Source of the DNA: Ophiura sarsii
Lineage: Eukaryota > Echinodermata > Ophiuroidea > Amphilepidida > Ophiuridae
Direction: 5' to 3'
Assembly: GCA_035610835.1 (NCBI GenBank)
Contig: CM069447.1
Location: forward strand, 21,191,259-21,255,258
Length of the DNA stretch: 64,000 bases
Shown piece after piece: positions 1 through 14,700 of this stretch. The notes under the pieces are model-generated. The model searched no databases. It had not been told where the DNA came from and saw only the letters and a list, made by a program, of their open reading frames with translations. Position 1 is the first letter of the stretch. Each line of letters starts with the position of its first letter. A program made the position numbers and the translations under genes.

Positions 1-429
1 TTTTTAAGGGCTCAAATTGAATGTATGGAGCTTCTGTGCAGCTGCATACGATAGAATGAGACACAATTTATTCATAATTATGATCTGGAAAGTATAATTT
101 AATTCATGGCATTGATCATTTGAATGAAACGATATACAGGCTGTAACAAAAAAAAGTTATACAGTTTTGAAAAAAAATATTAAAAATATCTCCCGTAGAA
201 TTTCTGTTTTGAGTTTTGATGGTATGCAAGGGGAATTTTCGAATAAGCTTTGATTCATGACAATCGATGGTCGGTAAGCAGATATATGATCAATTGTCTA
301 AAGTAGTCATGAAATCACCTGAGCCACTTTGGTTTAATCAATGGTAAAAACCACTGGGATGAATATGAATGGAATCGAACCAGGAACATAGCAGTAGAGC
401 GCTCTTGTTAGACAACAAGGGTTCATTTC

Positions 430-1010
430 AAGTGGTTAAAAGTATTACAAAGAAGGTAGCCTAAGGTCTTTACAAAGATCTGTAATGTGGGGTAGAATTA
501 AACCCATCCCTATACTAAAAGCATGGCTGCCGCTCAACAAGTGCCCCCAATTTACAATGGAAGAACGAGTTTTTATGGTTGTAAACAGAACTTTAGAATG
601 TTAATGATTGAGACAGTCTTTGTGCTTACTGTTTGCTCAGGAGGAATAATGAGCTATTAGTTTATTTATGAACTTCAAATAAATTTGTCAAGATATTTTA
701 TGAATTTATTGATTAAAATGAAATACAAATATTTGAAAATAATTATATTGTCCTCTTTAATGTTCCTTGTATGATACCCTAACCATTTAATTTATGCAAG
801 CAAGATTGTATGATATTGTGAAAGTGGCCCAACCCGATTTCTAGACGACTTAGACTAGTCATAACTTTTAAACGCAAGTAGTTCAAAAGACCAAATAAAA
901 TCATTCTAGTAGCCAAAACGGAACTTAACACAGAGTGTAAAAGATTTTGACATTGCATGATTTTAACATTGGGTTAAAAATAAAATTGCGATTGTATAAC
1001 TTTTTTGTTA
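430..1010 (+). repeat. Dispersed repeat, copy 1
   Basis: This stretch shares a long interrupted match with 8118-8525 in the same orientation, for example the segments around 440-520 and 780-1000. The match covers a block reading 'gtggttaaaa.tattacaaagaagg' and a later block starting 'aaccatttaatttat.caagc'. No coding potential or terminal repeat is visible. It is a member of an unclassified interspersed family. Confidence 0.6.
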
Positions 1011-1424
1011 TAGTCTGTAGTGATTTACCAGTGCCAGACAGTGAAAATATAGCTGTGACCCGCTCATTTAAATATTGATAAAAATGAATTGCAATAAAAA
1101 GATAAGAGTGATCTAATAATATCGTGTTTTATGAGCTACGGATACGATTTAAACTGAGTGTCTAAGGCTTAAATCATATAACTGACAGGCCCGTAATATT
1201 TGGTCTTTATTTTCTTTTTAAGAGGAGTGGAACGTGAGAATTTTGCCATGTAGCTTGTTTCCAAAATGTGAAAATGTAGGTAGCATCTTAAATTAAGACA
1301 AACACCCTGTTGACTTTACTCCTTACCGAAGTTACCGCAAACAAACGTATAGTAGCTTTGATACAGAATAGATAAGCGACATAATTGTTGATATCATTTT
1401 CAGTTATTTGTATGTTTATTAGAG

Positions 1425-1660
1425 ACCCCCCAACCCCAGCCCCCCAAAAAAAATCCCCACCCACAACAACAACCAAACAACAAAAGGAACTACAACCACC
1501 AAACAAAAACAACAACAAAAATTAAACAATAATAAAAAAAAAAAAAAAAAAACACGTTTAAAAAGCAATAACTAAGAAAATACCCATACCTTCACACCCA
1601 CACACCAAAAAGAAAAAGGAAAAAGAAAGAAAGAAACACCCAACCACAACGATAGTTCGT
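1425..1660. repeat. A/C-rich low-complexity tract
   Basis: The plus strand is almost only A and C, with runs of C4-5, A8-18 and CAA/AAC repeats. It is simple sequence with no other content. The long minus-strand frame through it (poly G/V/F) is an artefact of composition. Confidence 0.8.
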
Positions 1661-2290
1661 TCAAATTTTAGTGGTTATATCTCAAGCCCTAAACATAGGA
1701 TGACTTTAATCGCCGCATGTTTGACCTGCCCTGGATTCATTCATACTGTATTTAATATAACTTAATAAATACAGGCTTGGCAAATGTATACAGACTTTAT
1801 GCATACACATTTTGTATTAAATCCAGGATTCATTCAAGTTTGTATAGTATTCTAGTGGCGGTTCAAGGTCTTTGCAACTCAGGCTATATATGAGTACGTT
1901 GATCGGGCACGGTCTACTGCTTAGGTCGTCACCCGTACCGATTCATACGAATAATTTCATGAATAGTTTTTTCTACATGTTGAATAGAATTGACGACACT
2001 ACGTATATACCAGATACTTAATGTATTTATCCCAGGGTATTCATACGGAACCTCGCTGAGTGGCACAGTTTTGACAGTATATGCGTGAATGAAAATTGGT
2101 GGCCTTTTTGCTGTCATTCATTATATCATGCCGAAGCTTTAGGATCATGAAAGCAATTGATATGGATACTATGACTTGGCAATGTTTATCAACACAGTGC
2201 TTGCACCATAGGTTTGAGTCTGTTTGTTGAATACAGTCACACGTAATGGTTCTGTTAAATGGTTAAAAAAAAAATCACACTCGCTAATTC

Positions 2291-2385
2291 GCTTAGTACG
2301 ACTATCTAAGGATTATTGGTAATAGCTAGTCTATTACCAAAAAGCTTAGTACGACTATCTAAGGATTATTGGTAATAGCTAGTCT
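2291..2385 (+). repeat. 42-bp tandem duplication before the start codon
   Basis: A 42-base segment starting 'gcttagtacgactatct' at 2291 recurs exactly at 2344, a period of 53 bases. The second copy ends about 34 bases before the ATG at 2419, so the duplication lies in the promoter or 5' UTR of the transporter gene. Whether it matters for expression is unknown. Confidence 0.85.
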
Positions 2386-2418
2386 GGCAGACGATTTAGT
2401 TTGCCATTTGGAACACAC

Positions 2419-2754
2419 ATGGCAGACGCCAGCGAATCCACGACCGAGTACGGTAAGCTTAACAGCAAATCTGGATATGGAACCGACAGGGGACAAAATG
2501 ACAACACGTTGACAAATGGGACGTCCACTTCGTCATCCGGGAAGGCTCCAGATGGAGGTAACGGTGGCAAGACAACGTCACCTTTGCAGAATAACAATAA
2601 GTCTGTGAATGCAGACGAAGACAAGGAGAATCTGCACCAACAACCTCGAGGCGTTAGTGACATAAGAAGACGACTATCCTTCCTTGTTGAGATGTTAACA
2701 ATACTTGCTGTGTATCTGCCGTTTGTGCTATTGGCACCGTTTTTTACAACTAAG
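2419..2754 (+). CDS. Transporter exon 1 (N-terminal tail and helix 1)
   Basis: 112 codons, phase 0 end, donor AAG|gtaatt. It encodes MADASESTTEYGKLN and a long polar tail, then SDIRRRLSFL and the hydrophobic helix ending APFFTTK. The tail lacks recognisable domains. The sequence around the ATG (cacATGg) has G at +4 but not the usual purine at -3. Confidence 0.85.
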
Positions 2755-5700
2755 GTAATTTGATTGTGTATATAAGTTCACTGAACTTTGTTCTACATGT
2801 ACATCGTCGCTGTTCTGACATACCGGCACATGTGCCATTTTGGGCAAAATGAGTTAAGTTGCATTTTATGATCTACAAAAATAAAACTCTTTATTCTCCA
2901 AAAAAATTGAGACAAAAAGGTAATTAATTAATGAGATACCGCACTAATTAGTGTGATATGCCAGGGTTTTAACATAATACTGGCATGAAAACCTCATTTT
3001 GTATTCTGACATACCGGCACATCACAATATTCTGCCATAGACCACCGTGTAATTGCAGTTCTGGTATACCGGCACATCACTGGCATATCACTGTAGGACA
3101 AATATGATTTTTTCTTCTTCTTATTTCTGACATACCGGCACATGACTTTATGACATAATTAGTCCTAATCAATAATTGCAATTTGTTGTTGTAACATGCT
3201 CATAACAAACATAAGTATATCTATTATTGTTCTTTGACAATGATAGTGACATTTGATGTAAATGCTCTCTAACAAGTCTTTAAAAATTGGAAAATTTTCA
3301 AACACGATTTTATCAAAACGCTGTTTTTCGTGATGTGCCGGTATGTCAGAACAGCGACGAATGTATGCAGACATTGAAGTGCGTTTCAAAGGGTGGATCT
3401 TTTATCTGAGATAATACTTGTCTCAGGTTTTTATCATGTAAAACTGGACACAAAATCATCCTAAAATGGTAAACGTAGGCTGGTTTTACCTTCATGTAAT
3501 CTATCTCGAAACTATAGCGTGCTAACATCATTTACATATGATTGATATCATAAGCTTTATTCCATATAATCCTTCAATTATGTCTTTACCCTTGACTCTC
3601 TTAGATCAGTGACTTTCAATAAAATCCGGTATTTTCTGTTGAAGCTATGTGCGTCTCGGATTAAAATCGACCATCATAAAGGCCATGTAGCCTCTAGCGC
3701 TTTCATGAAAGATGCACTCATTGTCCCGAGTGCTCGTGGGTTCGAGTTTAGGTGTAATAAAACACCCGAGTGAAACAGTAGTATAAAATACTTTTTAAAC
3801 ATTGTTACATAAATCGCGTTGGTGAATTCATGCATTATTTTTAGTTGTTAAAAATGTTTGAAGGATTTTAATTTCCACCGACGCGTTTTTTTCTAAAGAA
3901 ATCATAATTTTTTTCTCAAACATGCGAGTCATACAGGTGCGAGCGAGACAGACGTAGCACACGTTTTCTACAAAATTTCAATAGAGACAAGCATGCCTTC
4001 TTTTGATTATCTCCTCTTAGACGAGGCTTGGACAAAAGAGGATGAGGATAACACCCGTAATCTTTTTTTCGTGCCAGACAGGCCACAAATGGATGAAAAG
4101 ATAATCTAAAGATATCGTGGCTAAAGATTACAAGAAAATTCTGGTGTCTATCTAATTCCACACATCGGTCAATTATAGGCCAGGATACTGTTTGTAAAAC
4201 AACTTAATTTCGCTATTTTCGTCAGGAAATCCAATTCGCCAAATGAAATTGTCGCCACTTATATTATTATAATGGTTATACATAGGAAGATGATACAAAT
4301 TAGTGAAATTAAATTACCGCAAAAAGTTAACATAATGCTAATTTACTAAATTAAGCTGCCGTGAAAACAAACTGTATTATACTAATAATCTGTTCACGGT
4401 CTATCAAATCAATTGAATGGGGCTGGTATATACCTCTATGCACATGCATTACACTGCAAAAAGGTTGCTTAAAATACGTTGCTAAAAGTATTTTTATCAT
4501 CCGTTGGTTGACGTGTTGATTACAAATTCATTCAATATTGAGAAAGTTAGGCGTTGTATAAAAGTAAAAACTCCCCAGCGCTGAGTAATTCGTCGACAAC
4601 AATGTCCTTAAAATGTTGGTGGAAACTGTTTCTGTTGCTAAAATATGTTGCGTAAAAATATTCCACTTTGGCAACTGTTGCATGAGCATTGAGGAAAATC
4701 ACGCAACAGTTGACGCAAGTTACGCACATGTGAATTTTAGGCAACTGTGTCCAAAAAGGCCAATTTCGTGATTGTGTCATTCAATCATTATATGGCGTCT
4801 TGTGCACGAGAAACTGCATTATTTTTCGCGCTTCGCGCACATTTTCGTACTAAATTAGGTTAAATTTGACAATTTTAGCGCAAATGCCACAAAAAAATGT
4901 TCGCGCTTCGCGAACATCATTTTTTTCATGCCCTCCTAAAAAAATTCTTCCCAATAAGGTTTATCGCAGATAGAAAAAAACCCATTGATTATCCTTTTCT
5001 GATGCATTGTGGGTGGATTGCGGGTGCAAATCTGCTCCATTTGCGAACCCACAATGCATCAGAATAGGATAATCAATGGCTTTTTCTCTATCTACGATAA
5101 ACCTTATGTAAAATTATTACTATGGTACTGGTACATCGTAACAACACTATAATAGCTAACATTGTAATCGGATTTTTATCAAACCTGTAAGTGTAGGTGG
5201 GGAAATGTTAAGCTCAAAACCTTGCTCATGGGGAAGAAACAACTTTGTACAACCCTGGTTTGCATACTTGAACAACGTTGTGTAAAATGTTGAGTAACTA
5301 TTTAAGCAACCTTTTTGCAGTGTTCTAATAATATTGGACAGATCCATTGATACTTTCTTGCGTGGACAAATTCTTGTGAAAATTATGCTTATAGGCGACG
5401 AAAAGTACAACCTGTCCTACTGACAAACTGACCTCTCAGGTAGGGATCCCGACACCAAATAGGTATTTAAAAAAAAAAAAATTATAACAATTTTCAAAAC
5501 ATTTCAAAACATTTTAAACAAAAGTCTGAAAATTCGAGAAAACAATTCTAATATGTAAAAGTCACTAGGCCTACATGTATCACAATCATGTAAGATGATT
5601 TTCAATCAAAGTTGACTTTTTACTTTTAGTGGAAATATTGTTGTTGATTTTATTGATTTAGTGGAAATACCGTTCACTGTTAAAAATGTTCGTAATTTTA

Positions 5701-8700
5701 CAGCATTTGGTGGCTGTGAAAAAACACTCTATCCCGTTTTTTAACATTTTAACGGTATTTTTGCCCTAAAAGCACGGTGTAAAACTGTAAAATTTTACAT
5801 TTTTACGGTAGCTTAATGTAAAAGAACAGCGTTAAGAAATGTAAAATTACTGTTTTATTAAATAACCTTAATTTGACAGGATTTATTTGGTCATAAAACA
5901 ACGTTCATCCTGTTTTTTAACAAATCTACGGTATTTATAACATAAAAGTACGACGGAAAAGTGTATAATTTTGTAATTCTACATTTCTGATATAGGAAAT
6001 AGTAATTTTATGGCAATAATATAACGCAACGCCTGTTTTTTTACATTTTTACAGTAGCTTAATGTAAAAGAACAGCGTTAAGAAATGTAAAATTACTGTT
6101 TTATTAAATAACCTTAATTTGACAGGATTTATTTGGTCGTAAAACAACTGTTATTGTTAAAACGGCGACACCCACATTAGTTATTATTTCAACACCTACA
6201 GTGAAGTGTATTTCAACACACTTCACTGTTTTGGACTCGTTTCGACCCATCTACTGTTTTTAGGCCTAACGTTATTTGTAAAATATTCCAGTTTTTTACA
6301 GCAAACGTAAAAATTGACGTTAATTTACAGGAATAATATACGGATTTTACCGTTTTAAAACAAACCGTTTCAACAATATTTACACACAAAACTTGTAAAA
6401 CCCCGTAATTTAACGACTCCCTGTATATTTACGTTATTTTATAAATAAATAGTTTATATTAACACAAAACACTTCGCTATTAGTATTATCAACTGCTTCA
6501 TTAGCTCAGTCGGTAAAGCGTCCGACTGACAATACAGAGGTTCCGGGTTCAATTCCCCGTCCGGTCAAGTTAAGGTAAGTTCATCTAAAAATCTTTAATG
6601 CCACGTAAAAAAAAATTGCGAAAGCAGAATAAACATATGACACATAAAATTAACATATGACACAACGAATGACACATAAAATTGCATAACATGTCAACGT
6701 TATTTTACGGTTGTTATCCGTTATGAGTCCCAGCTGCCAGTTAAAATATCTGTTAATTTACGGTCATCGTAGTTTAACGTTGTAGTCGATTGATACCAGC
6801 GTATTTTTATCGTCAACGTTATTTTACGGTTGTTAACCGTTATGAGTCCCACCTGCCAGTTAAAATCACTGTTTTTTAACAGTCGTATTTTTAACAGTGA
6901 TGTATCACTCACGTAATTTTATATATAATTTAATATTTAATTACAGTACAGACCAAACATACAAAACATCCCGACAAACAAACACAAAACACCAAACAAT
7001 CAAACAAACAACAAAAGAAACAAACAAACAAAATCAATTCCCTATCAAATTATGAACATAACAGTTTTGGGTAATTTTCTTTTTACATCACGTGATGATA
7101 TGGCACTTCATTCATAGAAATTGAGTAGGCATAATAAGTTATTAACCCCCTGAGAACTATCGGTCGATTGGTTGACATTTAGAATGTTTCAAATATTGTG
7201 CCAATCAGAGACATCGTTAGAATAATTGCAATTATCAAAGATATTAGCATAAAATATTTATAAGCAAAACTGTAATTGGTTCTCAAATTCATATAGAAAC
7301 AGTAATGAATACAGCCATACAATAAACGGCTGCCGTGGAGGATTTTTGAGTAAGCAGTAATATGGATAACGTTATCATTGAATACTAAGCAATATGGGAG
7401 CTTTTAAACATACTAATTGTAATAATATGGTTTTCTGACTTAGGTCTGAATTGTGTGTAAACAAGTAGCCTTATGAATGTTACTCCCTCTAAATATGTAA
7501 TTTTTACACGTTTTTACACTATTAAAATAATGTTTCATAAATGGCACTAAATACATTATATAATGTAATTGACCAATGGGAATTATTGTACAAAAGACAG
7601 GTAGTACCCAGGGGGTTAAAGAGTATTTGTATTTTCGTACATCCAGAGTTGGTGAATGTAGTAGTAAATAAGATTTTCAACGAGTTTCCTTTTTACTACC
7701 CTAATAACCATATAATCAGTCAGGTCAGACTGGTCAGTGGTAACTCGGATGTCTAGTAGGCAACATCAATTACTGGCATTGTGCTATAATTATTATAGTG
7801 GTGAACTTGTGTAGTTCACTATCTTCTTTATAGTTCTTACCACTTTTGTTTTTATAATTTTTTCCTAATGAAGGGTGGTACATGTATATCCACTTGAAAC
7901 GTCGGTCTTTATTGTTACGTTACATGTTTGCAGCGATTTTGTACCCACATATCAGCTCGGATGATGACGTCATCGAATCGAATGCTGTAGCTTGCGCGTG
8001 ACATACGTAACAATAAAGACCGACGTTTCAAGTGGATATACATGTACCACCAAAACATTCTACGTGATATATTTTTAATACTTTTTTGTTTTCAAAAAAG
8101 TATTAAAAATATATCACGTGGTTAAAATATTACAAAGAAGGTTAGGTCTTTACAAATATCTTAAATATGGGGTAGAATTAAAATCATCACTTAATATTTA
8201 TGAATTTATTAATTCAAATGAAATAAAACTATTTGAAAAATAATCATATCGTACTCGTTAATGTTTCTTGCATGGTACCCTAACCATTTAATTTATACAA
8301 GCAAGATTGTATGATATTGTGAAATTGGCCCAACCCGATCTCTAGACGACTTAGTAGGTTAGTCATGAATTGTAAACGCAAGTAGTTAAAAAAAAAGACC
8401 AAATAAAAATATTCTGGTAGCCAAAACGGAACTTAACACAGCGTGTTAAGGATTTTGACATTGCATGATTTTAACATTGGGTTAAAAATAAAATGCGATT
8501 GTATAACTTTTTGTTGTTGTTACAGTCTGTACATGCATAATAGATGAATGTTATTGAGAATGGCAAAGAGTAGTCTAATAATATTATATAGATTGTTAAA
8601 ACCACAATAACACATTTTGAATTGACTAGTAAGTATATTATTCCCTATTCACGAATGTTGTAGTTTAGATTCATATAGTGATAATCCTGCCTTATAATAA

Positions 8701-11700
8701 TGCCTTGCAATTATGTACGTGACAATCTCGGGTGGGTACGGGCCTACTCAAAACATTTTTCGATGTGGGTGTGCGCTGGAGGTTTGAAATCTTTACCAAC
8801 TTTTAGGGATAATTTTACGTCATTCAGGACCAATGTTGTTGGGTGGTTTTTTTCGCGATTTGGGACCCATGTAAAGGGTTTCCAGCACAAATCAAACCCT
8901 ATGTTTAGGTAATTTTTGCAAAGAAATAGAATGATAATAATAATCTGGATTTATACGGCGCCTTTTTCAAATGGTTCCGCTGCCAGTGAATCATCAGAGT
9001 CAGATCGTATCAACTAAACTGCTCACAAAAGTTTTTTTAATCAAGTGTAATATTTTTATTATTTATTACCCTCTTGGTATATGTTATATAATCAATGGAA
9101 AGCTGAAGTGTTCCTCTTTAAAATTATACCACATTTGCAATGATTACATGTTGATGAACTTGGCCACATGAATGAGAATGAGGCAAAGGCACAAATCAAA
9201 TGTGCCAAAATTACCGTTATCTGGTAATGATCAATAATCAAATCGGTCATGCTTGAGAACCATGAATGGTTTACACAAAGATTTGCACCAGTGAGCACAA
9301 CACACTCAAATGGATTAAGATCCGTAAGTTGTCTTGCTTGTTTTCATTACAGTGTGAATTTGTTTGTTCACACAGTAACACATTTGTGTTACTTTGTGAC
9401 TTTGTTTCATTCTCATCAATGTGGCCAAGTCCAGCAACATGTCATCATTGCACATTTGGTATCATTTTAAATAGAACACTTTAGCTTTCCATTAATATGT
9501 AACATAATACAAGAGGGTAATAAAAATATAATTGATTAAAAAAAGTTTCCTAACTTTTTGTGAGCAGTACAAGCGCAAACCTATCCGCACTTAGATTGTA
9601 ACATCCACCATCTTTCAGTGAGCTCCCCAAATTCCATTGGGTGAAGGAAGTGGGTTTTTTGATAAGCGAAACAACTAATCACCGATTGTAAAAGCAGGAG
9701 GAGACCGGAGATCCCGGGGAAAACCTGCGAGAGTGTGCATGGATCGGGATAAACCAAAATGCAAGGCGATAGAACTACCGCTGAGCCAACACGCCCCACC
9801 CCCAACCCATTGTAGAGCGGCACATTCCTTATACCTTCGGGGTGACAATACGTCTCCGAATTCAGTATTTTGATATATTATGTATATCTTTTATCACTGC
9901 ACAGGCAAAGAGCATGGATCTGTCGCATCTTCAAATAGGAATTCTGTTGGCTTTCTTCGCTGGGATTTCCTCGATATCATCCCTTGTAATCGGACAGTTT
10001 GTAAGTTTCCTCTTAATGGTTCTGAACCAACGCAATTTTGTTATAGTTTTAGGCACAATCATATTTGCTTTCTGTCTACCCAAGTGCGTAAAAAATGAAA
10101 TAGACACGGTTGTCTTTAATAAATATATGATAAATTGTACACTCACAAAAACAAAAACAAATTCATACTCGTTTAAGCGAGCCATTTTGTCTATAGTGTG
10201 TCACAAATTGACTCATTTTTACAATAATGACTCACATTGTGTTTTCCCCCACCAAAATTAACTACGGTATTGAATATGGTGCTTCGGTTGTAAAGTGCTC
10301 AACAAAAGAAAGTCATAAAGGACCTAAACAAAGTGTATGACTTTCTTTTGTTGAGCACTTCATATATATACCTAGTAATAACAAAGGAGCAAATTGGAAG
10401 TCCAAATAAAATAAAAGTTTGTCGCAGAAGAAACCTAAAAAAAGGGCTGTGCGAAACGCGAATTTTAACAAAACATTTTAGTTAAAAAAAGGTATGCGAA
10501 ATGCGGTATCTTTTATCTTTTTTAAAACATGAGACGGGCTCTGTGAAACAAGAAAATGAAGCTGATATTGTGCTTTACAATTCGTCGGTCTCATCACATA
10601 CAGATCTATTCGACGCACCACTTGGATTTGGCTTATATCTCATTCATTTCTTGATGAATTTGTCTGAAACGGTTTTTATATCAAGAAAACACTTAAAAAA
10701 ATGTATCTAAGTGAATTATTTATGCTAATCTTTTAATGAACATTAATTTATATGGTATTAAAACATTTTTTCTCAAACAAAAAGTGACGTCGAATAGATC
10801 TGTATGTGATGAGACCGACGAATTGTGGAATTAAAATTTGAAGAAGCATTGTCCAATTAGAGTCAGTTGCTTTTCTTAAGTTTAAATATTGTTTTATATT
10901 GAAAAAAATGTTCCATACTGTCAAGTTACGCGGTAATGCGAAGTCACTTATAGGTGTAAGTCTTACGAACAAGTGACATATACGTATAAGTCTTACGAAC
11001 AAGTGACATATACGTATAAGTCTTACGTAAAAGTCACTTATACGTATGGGTCTTACGTATAAGTCACTTATATATATAAGTTTTACGTACACGCCACTTA
11101 TACGTATACGTCTTACGAACAAGTCACTTATACGTATACATCTTACGTACAAGTCACTAACACATATAAGTATTGCGTACAAGTCACTTATACGTATAAG
11201 TCTTACGTACAAGTCACGTATGCGTATAAGTCTTACGTACAAATCACTTATACGTATAATTCTTGCAAACAAGTCGCGTATTATTACGTATAAGTCATAC
11301 AATGTGGCCTGTACATACTAATTTTTTCTTCTTTTTCATTTTATTCTTTGTTTCAGCTTCCAAATATAGGTCCAAAATTCGCCTTTGTGGCCGGCACATT
11401 CCTTATAGGTGGATGCTCTATACTTATGGCGTAAGTCAAATCTTGTATGTCTTTTTTAGATATCTTTCAAATAACATGGCGTCACACTATGGTAAACTTA
11501 CCGTTAAGGAAAAACAGGCAAATATGCCAAAAGTGTAAGCTCATGTTAAAATGGTAAAATATAAAAAAACAGGTTAGTGTTTAGGTGGTAATGATTATCA
11601 CAAAGTATGAATTACTACAGGGTGTGTTCGCCCTATAAGTCCAATATCTAATACACTTCATCCTATTAAATGTCAATCCTTAACTACCGAGATATTATCA

Positions 11701-14700
11701 ATTCAACGAAAGCGCCATTGAACAGGAATTGGATTTCATATCGAAAAAAAAAATTGCAAAAGAAGAGATTCCAGTGTTATGATTTTTAGGTTTACCTAAG
11801 TATTTGTTTCGAGAGAAATTATATGAATCAATGCACGCGCGCACCCTAATGTTGATGTGTGAATGCCGGCAGGATCCCGCAGGGGTGCTATATGAGCATA
11901 TTAATATTGGTGCAAGTGAATTTTCTACTTTTTCGAAAAAACGAATCATTAGCATGTATTGACCCAACCTAATGCATACATGCACCCGACACTGTACATG
12001 CTGTATAAATTAAAATCTACTATTCTGGGCATACTTTAATAACAAATACAATCTTTAGTAACGAATAAAAACATGTTTAACCAAGTTTGCTAACACCCGC
12101 GTTAAAAATCGGCGAACCCGTGCTGATTGAACAGCAAACAAAACAATGCGCGCGGTGCGTGTATTGTATGACGGAGTGTAATTATAGATGAGGTGACATT
12201 TGTTGACATTTAGGACGCCCTCTGTTGGTTTGAGACAAAACACACCGGGCAAGAGTTCCTATAGTTTAGGGGAATATGGGGCAACTGGACCGTGGGGCAA
12301 GTGGTCCGAAATGAAGGATTTTGTAATTGTATGGGCATACTGCTTTCTTTTGAACAATACGACTTTTGTTGATACTTGACATATATCTTTACCTTCTACA
12401 ATCCAAAACATTTGGAACTTTAGGGTATTTACACATGTGATTTTTCTCCATATCTTTGAAGCTAACTCCTTGAGTGACTGATTGAAAATTCACAGATAGT
12501 ATGGGCGATATATGAAGATGGGTTAAGATCATGTTTAATGTACTTTATATGATTGACATATATGCAACAGTAAATATATACATGCAGTACAGTCGTCTTA
12601 AGATACTAGGTGCATATTGCATTTGATGGGTGCTATATTGTAGTGTGCTTAGGGACTTTCCGAAATATGATTAAAACCATAGGTTGTGGTTGAAATGACC
12701 GTAAAATGGCGCATATTGCTAATTTGGGACATTTGTGGTTTGGATTTCCGATCAATATTATCATTTAAAGAATGCTTCAACTTAAATCATTATCACGGGT
12801 ATTCATTTGGTAGAGTTATTAGTTCATGAATTGGCAAATAACAAAGTACACCATTTCTTACTTATCTAAAGACACTCGTCTACTTGTAGGACCCGAACGC
12901 CGTTATATTTGCAAATTCAAAGATACTCACTGGCTACAGAAATCTGTGTAATGGCTAAAAACAAAAAATGCAGTTTTGCCTTTTTTCTGAAATGTATTGG
13001 AGTTATTGATTATTATGACAAATGGTGGTATGTTTTAAAACATTTTGGCGTAAAATGTATTACGTCACAGGCGTGTTTTAATAACGTTTCATCTCGACAA
13101 AGTGCTACGTCATTTGTTGGGGTAAGTGGTCCGAAGGGGTGTGGGGCAACTGGACCGCCTGCAAAAACTTAATCAAAATTGTAAAATTCATTTTGAAAAT
13201 GAGTTGTTAGTGTCAATAAAACATGACTCGGTATTGAAATGTGAATAGATTATATGAAATAATTCACATTCTTTGAAGTTCTTAGACATTTTGGGGCATT
13301 TCGGGTCTAATACCACTATTTCTGATATTGAAGGATTACAATATGACATGTAATTGCTTTAGAATGATTTGAAACCTCGGTATTATGAATTACATCTTAA
13401 TTATATTTTGAATGGTGTCTGTAAAGGTATTTGCTATGACGAAATATCATGATTTATGTATTTTATCCACTGCTTTTTGTGTATATCAACCGTTGGGTCA
13501 TCATTGTCATATTGACTAACTTCCCCTGTAACATGAAAAGCTGGCTAAATATCAAGATGGTTTATTATAAGTACTAAATGATGATTATATGAAGTAAATA
13601 AAATCATTAAAGAAAGGGGTATATATAGACAAATGTATGGGGCGTCTGAATATCACAACCATGTAACCATTTAACTAGGTTCATACCGTTTTATCTATAA
13701 TAAACGTGCAGTCGAAAATTGCGCTTGCTTTGTACACCATTAGTATTACTGCTTTTTACACGTTAACCACGAAAACGGTATAAAACATGGGTTTCATGAG
13801 ACCTGTATCATTTTTACACGTTAAATAATATGGAAATGAGTTTGTAAAGAAAATACTGCTTAGTTACCGTGTTGTCAATCAATGATTTCTGTGTATTCTA
13901 ACCGTTGGAACATATAGGACCAGTTGCCCCAACGATGGGGTAACTGGACCGTGCCAAGTAAAGTTTTTAGTTAGTGGTAATTGGCCTTTTGTTTGGATGT
14001 TTTTTTAACATTGATTATATGTTATATGTGTGGTGGCATGGGAAAACCCTTCACATGGTCATTTTCTAGCAACTTGGGTTTTTTATTTGGCAGAGAGCTT
14101 CATACTCTACTGAGTATAGGACTGTTTAAATTTTTCAGAAATTCCATCTAGAACTACAGTTATAGTATTTTAAAGTTGGCAAGTTTAAACGCAATACTAA
14201 AAATTGAAACTGACAATTCAAAGGTGTACACAAAATCTTGTAAATGCTTTAATGATAATAAAACTACATTGTTATATCACACAGAATAGCTTGTCATATG
14301 AAAAGGACTTCTGATATGAACCTAGTTTTTTGCGATATTATCAGCAATTGTAATTTCTTCACTTTCAAAATATTTACAATGCATTGTCGGAATTCACAAG
14401 TGGTTACCATGGTACCAATGTCATTTTACGTAAACATAGCATTTTACACATTAAATTTGATAAACAAGGTTCAGAAAAGTACTAAAATAAACTTAACATC
14501 TGGAATTTTGCATAAAAAACTCTTGGGGACTAAAGTTCAAGGTATAATCTCTATCTTGGGACCAAAGTTGGAAAATTGACTTGGAACTCTTTTGTTAGGA
14601 ATATTTTGATATGACCCAGATATCTCAATATTAACACTGGCGACTTCCGACGGGTTTTCCCATACCACCACACATATGTAAACAGTTACATGGGTGATAT

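Larger units (their letters stand above)
1..2418. other. 5' flank of the transporter gene, no gene recognised
   Basis: AT-rich sequence with many stops in all frames. No convincing coding exon or RNA gene was found. It contains a dispersed repeat (about 430-1010), an A/C-rich low-complexity tract (about 1425-1660) and a short tandem duplication just before the start codon. The promoter should lie here, but no TATA box or initiator can be assigned with confidence. Confidence 0.5.

Noticed and set aside
360..430. tRNA-like sequence at the left edge (minus strand, 'ggttcgattcc')
   Set aside because: Only box B is convincing. The upstream half shows no box A or cloverleaf, so not listed.
6497..6570. 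Functional tRNA gene
   Set aside because: Boxes A and B are good, but the acceptor arms do not pair and the anticodon stem is poor. SINE head or pseudogene preferred. The same applies to 24440-24535, 27230-27330, 44225-44300 and 44528-44608.
10748..11302. 184-codon minus-strand frame with 10-residue repeats
   Set aside because: Produced by a 30-bp minisatellite whose length is a multiple of three. No start context and no homology; both strands are open for the same reason.
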